From CAZXSK01 sp964642855 (GTDB lineage: Bacteria > Planctomycetota > Phycisphaerae > SM23-33): a DNA stretch of 31,213 bases. The notes below the pieces were generated by a model. That model had not been told where the DNA came from, did not search any database, and was given only the letters and a program-made list of their open reading frames with translations. The first letter of the stretch is position 1; each line of letters opens with the position of its first letter. This document shows positions 9,601 to 15,731 of this stretch, piece after piece. The translations under genes and the position numbers were made by a program. The stretch spans positions 1 to 31,213 of the forward strand of contig CAZXSK010000053.1 of the NCBI GenBank assembly GCA_964642855.1, written 5' to 3'.

Positions 9601-10500
9601 CCCGACGGGGCCCAGATTCCTCTCGAAGAGATCGTCGACGTCGAGTACGTCGCGGGCCCCCAGATGATCCGCAGCGAGGACACGTTCAAGGTCGCCTACA
9701 TCACGTTCGGACCCAGCGGCAGCCAGCCGGATCTCGAAGTGGTCAGGGAAGCTGAGGAGCACCTGCGGCGTCAACTGGCGTCGGGGGAACTCGTGCTGCC
9801 CGAGGGGATCCGCTGGGAGTTCGCCGGCGCGTACGAAGCGGAGATCCGTGCCAGCAGAACACTCTCGCTGATCCTGCCCCTGGCCGGGCTGCTGATCTTC
9901 CTGCTGCTGTACATGCAGTTCCGGTCAGCGCTGGGTACGGCCATCGTGTTCATGGGCATCTTCGTGGCATTTGCGGGAGGGTTCCTGCTGATCTGGCTGT
10001 ACGGCCGACCTTGGTTCCTGGACTTCCAGATCTTCGGCCAGTCGATGCGGGAGGTCTTCCAGGTGCACCCGGTCAACCTGTCGGTCGCGGTGTGGGTGGG
10101 CTTCCTGGCGCTGTTCGGCATCGCCACCGACGACGGCGTGGTGATGGGCACGTATCTCCAGCAGACCTTTCGGCGCCGCAAAACCAGGGACGTTGCGGAC
10201 ATCCGCTCGGCGGTTGTTGCAGCGGGAACGCGTCGCGTACGCGCCTGCCTGATGACCACCGCTACGACGATTCTCGCGCTGCTGCCGGTGCTGACCTCAG
10301 CCGGCCGGGGCAGCGACATCATGATTCCCATGGCCATTCCGTCGTTCGGCGGGATGGCGATTGAGGTACTGACCATGTTGGTCGTACCCGTTCTGTATTG
10401 CGCAATCCAGGAGCAACGCCTCCGGGCTACCAGCCAGGAAGACCTGGCCCCGCTGGGCGGTGTTCCGGTTTCTTCTGACCCCGAACATGCGTCGGGCTGA
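6667..10500 (+). CDS. CusA/CzcA-family heavy-metal RND efflux pump
   Basis: The proton-driven inner-membrane pump of the system, 1277 residues against about 1050 for CusA or CzcA. The N-terminal helix (about 30-50) is followed by a typical periplasmic domain (VPVDAIPDLGENQQIVFTEW, RSSSKYGFSSVYV), the TM2-TM6 block with the GIAIAIGTIVDMGIVLSDN segment near 484-502, a second periplasmic domain and C-terminal helices. Asp494 matches the conserved TM4 aspartate (CusA D405). Extra length comes from about 50 residues before VPFYDRSKLI (about 357-408) and a hydrophobic insertion in the middle of the protein (about 8440-8800). The position matching CusA E939 is Asp, and the CusA K984 position in RPK reads RAC (Cys1194), so metal choice is uncertain. 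GGAGG at 6656-6660 supports the ATG at 6667. Adaptor and channel genes lie upstream and a metal-binding protein downstream. Confidence 0.93.
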   Translation: MSDRQDANAPTPTPEQRSIIGRLLRLALTNKLLVAIAVILLVVLGMIVSPFGWNLGPIPRERVPVDAIPDLGENQQIVFTEWPGHSPQDVDDQVTLPLTTAMMGLKDVETIRSSSKYGFSSVYVIFNEDADFYESRTRLLEKLSSLPAQSLPQGVAPRLGPEATALGQVFWYTLEGHDPNGDPVGGWDLAELRTIQDYTVRYALSAVEGVAEVASVGGFVREYHVELDPQAMDTYDVSLQDVTRAIQGANLDVSARTMEINRVEYFVRGIGFVRSLDQLEEAVITTRQGAPILLKQVAAVTLGPARRRGALDKDGVEAVGGVVVARFGANPMETIQAVQDEVRALQDSLPRKVLIDQAAVATETVRQYAARHGFEAYDDAVLNDSAWVEHLTRTPREDWPTWATVSSVRVVPFYDRSKLIGETLGTLEAALTQQLLITLLVVVLMVANLRTSVLIGSMLPLAVLLCFLAMKLFGVDANIVALSGIAIAIGTIVDMGIVLSDNMLRHLDQAAPDEPKLEVIHRAASEVGPAVLTAVATTVISFLPVFTMVGQEGKLFRPLAFTKTFVLIGSILVALLVLPPLAMLVLGRGRRRPGRASIVVRWTINIILVLAVFVLLTGLWEPLGPSPNGRTMTWLTNLLFVGGIIAVLIGAFRLFQWGYPAILGWCLNHKVLFLMLPAGLTVFGLMVWLGFTFVMSPVTATADAVGLGQRWRRTNLYVHGSASLPGLSREFMPDLDEGSFLWMPTISVHGSISEALDVLSHQDRAIRAVPEVDEVVGKIGRVDSALDPAPISMVETVIHYKSEYRTDPNGRRVRQWRDHIRSPEDIWREIAEAGEFPGSTSAPRLQPIETRLVMLQTGMTARMGIKLFGEDLDELEKATTMVEQQLRRVPAIEPATVNASRVIGKPYLVVDAQDEQARRRMRLHNLRVADVLSAMQAAVGGEIVTHTIEGRKRLGVRVQYQRELRDDIEAIGRVQVPTPDGAQIPLEEIVDVEYVAGPQMIRSEDTFKVAYITFGPSGSQPDLEVVREAEEHLRRQLASGELVLPEGIRWEFAGAYEAEIRASRTLSLILPLAGLLIFLLLYMQFRSALGTAIVFMGIFVAFAGGFLLIWLYGRPWFLDFQIFGQSMREVFQVHPVNLSVAVWVGFLALFGIATDDGVVMGTYLQQTFRRRKTRDVADIRSAVVAAGTRRVRACLMTTATTILALLPVLTSAGRGSDIMIPMAIPSFGGMAIEVLTMLVVPVLYCAIQEQRLRATSQEDLAPLGGVPVSSDPEHASG

Positions 10501-10520
10501 TCCCGACGCAGGAGGTAACG

Positions 10521-11312
10521 ATGACTTCCAGAAAACTGCTTACATGGACCGTTGGCCTGAGCGTGCTGACCGTACTCGCCGCGGCCGGACCTACGGTGTT
10601 TGCCGGCAACCACAAAGCATCCGGCCATCAGTGCGAAAGCGAGGATTGCAAGGCGTGCGCAGCGAGCAAAGAGAAAGGACACCAGTGTAAAGGTGAAGAC
10701 TGCAAGGCATGTGCAGCCGCGAAGTCGGACCACGAACACCACGCCGCCCGCCACGCTGAGCTGCTCAAGTCGGCGATGACGAAGATCTCCGAGGCCCGCA
10801 AGGCTGTGGAATCCGGCGAGAGGGACGCTGCCCTCAAGGCGCTGGCAGCTGCCGAGTCGACGCTGAAAGACCTTCACTCCAAGGCGGTAGCGGAAAGCCG
10901 TCCGGCGATCGTGAACAGTCGCTGCCCGATCATGGGCAACAAGATCGATCCAGATGAGGTCCCGGCCAATCTGTATCGCCGGTTCGATGGCCAGGGCGTG
11001 GGCTTCTGCTGTGCGGGTTGCCCGTCTGCGTGGGACAAGCTCTCAGACGAGAAGAAGGCGGAGAAGCTCGCCGACGTCACCCCGCAGAGTTCGGCCAAGT
11101 CAGACGATGCCCACGTCAAACAGGGATTTGCCAACACCCGGTGCCCGATCATGGGTAGCAAGATCGATCCGGACAATGTCCCGGACCGGCTGACTCGGAC
11201 GTTCGACGGCAGGAAGGTCGCGTTCTGCTGCGGCGGGTGTCCTGCCGCCTGGGACAAGCTCTCGGACGAACAGAAGGCTGCCAAGCTCAAGACGGCATCG
11301 GACGGCAAGTAG
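10521..11312 (+). CDS. Exported Cys/His-rich protein with tandem YHS-like metal-binding repeats
   Basis: A 263-residue protein with a signal peptide (about 1-28, VFA before the cut), so probably periplasmic. Residues 35-70 hold two 18-residue repeats, each GHQC-x4-CKAC, giving six cysteines and two histidines, followed by DHEHH. A helical segment follows (about 75-125). Two further repeats of about 50 residues (about 132-184 and 205-257) each have CPIMG, KIDPD, a short FDG strand, FCC-x-GCP and AWDKLSDE. They resemble YHS/TRASH-type modules, which bind metals through cysteines. AGGAGGT lies at 10509-10515, an almost ideal ribosome site, so strong expression is plausible. It is the last gene of the efflux operon, 20 bases after the pump. 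A role as metal chaperone or sponge feeding the pump is inferred, comparable with CusF in position but unrelated in sequence. Confidence 0.8.
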   Translation: MTSRKLLTWTVGLSVLTVLAAAGPTVFAGNHKASGHQCESEDCKACAASKEKGHQCKGEDCKACAAAKSDHEHHAARHAELLKSAMTKISEARKAVESGERDAALKALAAAESTLKDLHSKAVAESRPAIVNSRCPIMGNKIDPDEVPANLYRRFDGQGVGFCCAGCPSAWDKLSDEKKAEKLADVTPQSSAKSDDAHVKQGFANTRCPIMGSKIDPDNVPDRLTRTFDGRKVAFCCGGCPAAWDKLSDEQKAAKLKTASDGK

Positions 11313-11345
11313 GTCGCCCGGCGGATCTGACAGGAGCATTCAGAC

Positions 11346-11375
11346 GGGCCTGCCCGGCGTGGGCGGGCCCTTCTG
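11346..11375 (+). terminator. Hairpin terminator between convergent operons
   Basis: A 10-bp GC-only stem (GGGCCTGCCC at 11346-11355 with GGGCGGGCCC at 11361-11370, one G-U pair) and a five-base loop are followed by TTCTG. It lies 33 bases after the Cys-rich gene and just before the convergent cytochrome gene's stop. The T-tract is poor, so strength is uncertain; it may serve both directions. Confidence 0.6.
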
Positions 11376-11396
11376 CTGCGCCCCGGATCGAGCATT

Positions 11397-12836
11397 CTAC
11401 TGCGACTGCGAGTCGGGTTGCCTCGTGGTGACCGGCCGGGCGTTGGGATCCCGCTCGCCCGACCTCCCCTGCCGATGCGCTTGCAGACAATGGATGCGCT
11501 TCATCTGCACCTCCGCGCGGAAGCCGGGGGAAGTAATCGGGGTATGACAGAGGCTGCACGATGCCTCAGAGACCTTCGGCGCCCGGTAGTCATTGCGGCG
11601 ATGCTCGTCGAGATTGAAGCGATGGCACGCCTGGCAGGTGACTCCCGCGAGGCTGGGTGTTTCGGCCATGGAAATGAAACCCCCTTCCCGTCCCTGCCCT
11701 GTTGTGTGACACATCAGGCAGTCGGGATCGTCGCCGCGTTCCGCCCGGCGGACGCTGTAGACCGCCTGTCCGTGCGGGGAGCGCTTCCAGGCATCGTACT
11801 CGGGCTCGTGGCAGACGCCGCACTGCTCCGGCGAGACGTAACGCAGGGGTTCCTTACGCTGGCTGTCGATTTCATCGCGAAGGGCTACGTGCACAAACGA
11901 CTGGTACAGTTGGATCAGTCGGTAATCCATTGGCCAGTGCTCCGTGACGGGCACGACACGGAACTCCAGCCTCTTTATGCGTCCGTGCGTGTCGACATCC
12001 AGCGCAATGGCGCCGACTCGCTCGCCGCCACCGATCTTGGCGATCGGCACGCCGTGAGCACGGCGGATCTTCTTCCGCGTTCGCACGGTGTTCCCTCGCA
12101 GCAGCAGGTCAGGCTGAACGACGCGCGCCGTTTCGTCGGCCTGGATATCGTCGCCGTGGCAGGCCACCACAACGGTGTAGCCGTCCGCTTTCAGATCGGC
12201 AGCACGACGTGCGAGGGCTTCTGTTCCGGTAAAGCGGAGCTGATCGATCCTGCCTTCCGGCATGAACAGGAGCCACTCCCGCTGCAGCTGGGTGAGCACG
12301 GCGAGCTTGACCGACGGGTACTCGCGCCGGATCTCATCGACGACGGGCAACTTGGGGACATCCGGGCCATGACGCACTGTCGTGGAGAGATAGGTCTGGT
12401 TGGCGTCGGTCAGCAGCCGATCAAGCCGATCGGCGTGGATGGCCCATTCCTGGTCTCCCAGGACGACCGCGTCGTATCCGACCCGCTGGTACCCGCGGAG
12501 CACATATTCGTTGCGCAGGTCGTTGGGGTCCACCCAGGTGGCATCGCCCAGATCGACGGTGAACGTCGCGGGGAAAGAGGCGCGATAGCTTCGAAGCAGG
12601 CCGGCCCGTCGGGCAAGCCCGCCTGGCATGGGGCCGGAACAGTTGCAGAGCTCCAGCGTGCCGTTGGTCCCCCCGGTGACAAGCAGGACCAGGTCGGGAC
12701 TCTTGATGCCGAAGGCTTCGACCTGCTTCGGAGCCGGCGGCGTATAGGTTTTGCCGTGCTCGGCGGTGCTGCGGCATCCTGCCACAGCGGCCAGCATCAG
12801 GAGGGTCAAGCCGAGCCTGTCACGCATCCGTTGCAT
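11397..12836 (-). CDS. Lipoprotein fusing a degenerate metallophosphatase-like domain to a tetrahaem cytochrome c
   Basis: A 479-residue lipoprotein (lipobox VAGC, Cys21). Residues about 48-300 look like a 5'-nucleotidase/UshA-type metallophosphatase: TVDLGDATW (93-101), YDAVVLGDQEWAI (121-133) and VVACHGDD (223-230) match the usual GD, GNHE and H blocks. Key residues differ: GNHE reads GDQE, the GHxH site reads GNTV, and the first motif is replaced by LCNCSGPMPGGLARRAG, with a CxC pair. Residues 339-431 carry four c-haem motifs (CGVCH, CLMCH, CQACH, CSLCH) with spacing like cytochrome c-554 proteins. A fifth, incomplete motif, CLQAH, sits at 450-454. The start may be the ATG at 12836 or 12827. 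It lies 19 bases after the S41 protease gene, so the two are co-transcribed. Likely a cell-envelope electron carrier or redox enzyme; its reaction is unknown. Confidence 0.85.
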   Translation of the reverse strand: MQRMRDRLGLTLLMLAAVAGCRSTAEHGKTYTPPAPKQVEAFGIKSPDLVLLVTGGTNGTLELCNCSGPMPGGLARRAGLLRSYRASFPATFTVDLGDATWVDPNDLRNEYVLRGYQRVGYDAVVLGDQEWAIHADRLDRLLTDANQTYLSTTVRHGPDVPKLPVVDEIRREYPSVKLAVLTQLQREWLLFMPEGRIDQLRFTGTEALARRAADLKADGYTVVVACHGDDIQADETARVVQPDLLLRGNTVRTRKKIRRAHGVPIAKIGGGERVGAIALDVDTHGRIKRLEFRVVPVTEHWPMDYRLIQLYQSFVHVALRDEIDSQRKEPLRYVSPEQCGVCHEPEYDAWKRSPHGQAVYSVRRAERGDDPDCLMCHTTGQGREGGFISMAETPSLAGVTCQACHRFNLDEHRRNDYRAPKVSEASCSLCHTPITSPGFRAEVQMKRIHCLQAHRQGRSGERDPNARPVTTRQPDSQSQ

Positions 12837-12855
12837 TCCCCGCCGGGCGGTCCTT

Positions 12856-15432
12856 TCAGCTTCCGGAAGAAGCGGTCTTGACTCCCTGGTTGTCGTGGAG
12901 CTTCTGGAGCTTCAGCAGCAGCAAGGCCGTCTTGAGCTGCACGTCGGCATTGAGCTGCTCCTTGAGGTCCTTCTCCAGTTGCGACGAATCGAGTTCGTCC
13001 TGGACCAGGTCGGTCGTCCTGCGGATGTCCAGCCAGCGACGCGTCTGCCGCGGGCTGATATAGACCGACACGTCAGGGTCGACGCCCCAGGTCTTGGCGC
13101 CGGGCTTGCGATGCAGCAACCGATTGGAGGGCAGGTAGTAGTACGCCGTCGTGAGCTTCAGAAAGGCGCGGTCGTCGCCGAGGTCGATCACGTGCTGAAC
13201 GCTGCCCTTGCCATACGTCCTGCTGCCCACGATCGTCGCTCGCTTCCAATCCTGCAGGGCGCCCGAGACAATCTCCGCCGCAGAGGCTGAATACTCGTTG
13301 ACCAGAACGATCAGCTTGCCTTCTTCAAAATTGCCCGACGACAACGCGCTGAGGACGGTCTTCCGCGTCTGCCTTCCGGAGGTGCTGACGACGGTGCCCG
13401 AGTCCAGGAACTCGCTGGCGATATCGCGGGCCGAACCCAACAGGCCGCCCGGATTGAAGCGCAGATCCAGCACGAGATTGTTGATGCCCTTGCTGCGGAG
13501 GTCCTTCAGGGCTGACTCCATGTACTCGGCCGACTTGCGGGTGAACTGCGTCAGCCGGATGTAGCCGATCCCCCAGTCGGGATCGAGCACGTAGTTCCAC
13601 TCGCCGTCGTCGAGTCGTTTCCAACCCTTGACGGTGCGGATGTGGATCTGCTCGCGCTTGATGTCGATGTCAATGGGCTTGGGCAGGCCCTGCCGCTTGA
13701 TCGTCAGCGTCACGATCGACCCTTCCTTGCCCGTAATCCTGCGGACGAGCTTGTTGATGTCCAGCGGGGTGGTCTCCACGCCATCGACCTTCAAAATGAC
13801 GTCGTCTGTCTTCACGCCAGCCTTGTATGCGGGCGAACCGACCAGCGGGGTGACCACGCGCAGGGGCTCGCCGGGAGACTTGGTGATCTGAATCCCCACG
13901 CCCACGAACTTGCCCATGGTCTGCTTGTTGAACTCCTCGACGTCATACGGCCAGATCATCGAGCTGAACTGGTCGAGCTCCTCCAGGAACCCGTCGGTGA
14001 ACTCCATCGCGAGTACCTCGGTGGGGATCTCGACGGTCTCCTCCGAGGCCAGCAGGACCTTGTTCATCGCAAGCTGCAGGCAGAGGTTGTCCATGCGGGT
14101 GCGATTCTTGAACTGCGCCATCGCACGGTCGATGCTGTCGATGAACTTGGCCTTGTCCTTTTCGTTCTTCAGCCCGGGGAAGCTCTCAGCCGCCTGGGGC
14201 GTCTCGGCGAGGATCTTGATGCTGCCAAGCCCACCAAGGGTCAACGAAAGGTAATCCACGTTCGTAACGTACGCCCGGGACACCTGCGAGATGGCACCTT
14301 CGACCATCCTGCCGTCGATGCCTTTCACGCGGTCCCGCCAGGTGGTCAGATCTTCGTCGGCGGCGACGTTTGGGTCTTCCTTCTGGCCGTACAACTGCAG
14401 CACTCGCACGTGCCTGGCGGCCGTCTTGGCCTTGGTGCGATAGGTCTCGCTGTCCGGCTGGAGGTCCTTCAGGCCGGACCAGGCGCGATAGGCGTCGTAC
14501 CACTCCGCCTCCCGCATCGCCTGGGCGCCTTTGGCCTGCACGGCCTTGACAATCGACTTGTACCAGTCTGTCTTCGTGACGTCGCGCTGCCCATTGGCGA
14601 GCTGTTTGGCAAGCTGCGCCTGGGTGATCGCCACCTGCCACGGCTTGTCCATAACCAGCAGTTCGATCTGACCCAGCGAGTCGGACAGGTCGTCCTCCTC
14701 GCCGGTGAGCTCATCGGCCGCCTCGCGACGTTCAATGGCCGTCTGGAACTTCACCGACTCCCACGCCTTTTCATATTCCTTCACGGCTTTGCGGTAGTCT
14801 TTGATCGCACCGCGAAACAGCGAGGCGAACTGTGAATCGTCTCCTTCGAGGATCCCGACAGCCTCATCGGCCTTCTCGATCGAGCTGTCCATTGCTTCGA
14901 TGGTCTTCTTGCGGAGGTCACTGATGGCGTTGGGTTCGGCCAGGCGGATCGACTCGGATGTCTCCGCCTTGTTGAACTCCGCTGCGATCCCGTCGAAGAC
15001 GGCATCGTGCAGCTTCTCGTAAAGCTCCTTCTCCTTAAGCTTGGGCTGGTAGGCGTCGGCAACGAGTGCTGTCTCCACCCACCGAACGGCCTTTCGATAC
15101 TCCTGCTTCTGGGCGGAACGCACCGCATCGATATCGCTGAGGTGGTCGGAGATGAGCCCGGCCGCTGCAGAGGCGAAATCGTGTTCGCTGGAGGCAGCCT
15201 TCTTGAGAACGGTCAGGGCGTTGTCGAAGTCGCCCTCCATCGCTTCGCGAAAGCCCTTCTCCTGCAGGGAAGCAAATGCTTCGCTCCGCTCACCAGAGGC
15301 CTGCGGATCGTTGGCATCGTCCGAGCCGTTGGCAGCGGCTTGGTTGGAGATACACGCCACTGCAAAGGTTACGAGGAAGCCCGCCAGGATCTGGGGGATG
15401 AGCGTGCGCCGGAACAGTTCGAATCGCTTCAC
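12856..15432 (-). CDS. Exported S41 (CtpA/Tsp-type) processing protease with long helical N-terminus
   Basis: An 858-residue protein with an N-terminal signal or anchor (about 10-34). Residues 50-480 are mostly charged helical sequence with no catalytic motif, possibly repeat-like helices for substrate or partner binding. A PDZ domain follows at about 505-585 (FVGVGIQI, VGSPAYKAGVKTDDVILKVDG), then the S41 peptidase core at about 600-800. The catalytic serine is Ser717 in EYSASAAEIV, and Lys742 in TYGKGSVQ lies 25 residues later, the spacing known for CtpA. LDLRFNPGGLL is the usual strand before it. The start is a GTG at 15432 with AGGAGA at 15438-15443. Tail-specific proteases trim the C-termini of exported proteins. 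The function here, and whether it acts on the co-transcribed cytochrome lipoprotein, is not known. A -10-like TATAAT lies 49 bases upstream. Confidence 0.9.
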   Translation of the reverse strand: MKRFELFRRTLIPQILAGFLVTFAVACISNQAAANGSDDANDPQASGERSEAFASLQEKGFREAMEGDFDNALTVLKKAASSEHDFASAAAGLISDHLSDIDAVRSAQKQEYRKAVRWVETALVADAYQPKLKEKELYEKLHDAVFDGIAAEFNKAETSESIRLAEPNAISDLRKKTIEAMDSSIEKADEAVGILEGDDSQFASLFRGAIKDYRKAVKEYEKAWESVKFQTAIERREAADELTGEEDDLSDSLGQIELLVMDKPWQVAITQAQLAKQLANGQRDVTKTDWYKSIVKAVQAKGAQAMREAEWYDAYRAWSGLKDLQPDSETYRTKAKTAARHVRVLQLYGQKEDPNVAADEDLTTWRDRVKGIDGRMVEGAISQVSRAYVTNVDYLSLTLGGLGSIKILAETPQAAESFPGLKNEKDKAKFIDSIDRAMAQFKNRTRMDNLCLQLAMNKVLLASEETVEIPTEVLAMEFTDGFLEELDQFSSMIWPYDVEEFNKQTMGKFVGVGIQITKSPGEPLRVVTPLVGSPAYKAGVKTDDVILKVDGVETTPLDINKLVRRITGKEGSIVTLTIKRQGLPKPIDIDIKREQIHIRTVKGWKRLDDGEWNYVLDPDWGIGYIRLTQFTRKSAEYMESALKDLRSKGINNLVLDLRFNPGGLLGSARDIASEFLDSGTVVSTSGRQTRKTVLSALSSGNFEEGKLIVLVNEYSASAAEIVSGALQDWKRATIVGSRTYGKGSVQHVIDLGDDRAFLKLTTAYYYLPSNRLLHRKPGAKTWGVDPDVSVYISPRQTRRWLDIRRTTDLVQDELDSSQLEKDLKEQLNADVQLKTALLLLKLQKLHDNQGVKTASSGS

Positions 15433-15481
15433 GGAATTCTCCTGCTAGTCGACAGTTACGTCCTGCAACCTGAAGGCTGAC

Positions 15482-15487
15482 ATTATA
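15482..15487 (-). promoter_or_regulatory. Probable -10 element of the S41 protease operon
   Basis: On the minus strand a perfect TATAAT stands about 50 bases before the GTG start. No good -35 lies at 17 bases; TTTCGG occurs 19 bases upstream. The element is unusual in this GC-rich sequence, which supports it. Confidence 0.5.
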
Positions 15488-15532
15488 GCCGATATCTGCC
15501 CTTTGGCCGAAACGCTTTCCTCCGGCCTCAGT

Positions 15533-15548
15533 GTATCCAATCGGATAC
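15533..15548. repeat. Inverted repeat upstream of the S41 promoter
   Basis: GTATCC (15533-15538), AATC, GGATAC (15543-15548) form a perfect six-base inverted repeat about 46 bases upstream of the TATAAT. About 50 bases further on, CACTTGGTA is repeated head-to-tail at 15596-15604 and 15605-15613. The rest of the 299-base space 15433-15731 holds no gene I can support. The inverted repeat could be a regulator site; this is not proven. Confidence 0.4.
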
Positions 15549-15731
15549 CTCGCGGGCCTTCTCTTAGAGCAATGGGACACTCGCAAAGTTCCCATCACTT
15601 GGTACACTTGGTACGGACACGCCACGACGGGGTTCGTCAGTCGACCGCCCAAACCTGAAGCTGGCGTGCCCTGCCCCTATCTGCAACGTACGCCCAGGCC
15701 GCGAGGCTTCCGGAAATCGCTCGGCCGGGTG

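Noticed and set aside
10623..10730. Recent tandem DNA duplication in the Cys-rich gene
   Set aside because: The two 54-base units encode similar residues but differ at many bases, so the repeat is old and kept at protein level rather than a fresh DNA repeat.
11418..12881. 487-codon plus-strand frame opposite the cytochrome gene
   Set aside because: The minus-strand frame has a lipobox, four haem motifs and phosphatase blocks; the plus-strand one has none.
13642..14835. 397-codon plus-strand frame opposite the S41 protease gene
   Set aside because: Shadow of the protease gene; no ribosome site or recognisable motif.
15433..15731. A gene or small RNA between the protease and sulfatase genes
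   Set aside because: No frame with a ribosome site and no convincing RNA fold; only the repeats and the -10 listed.
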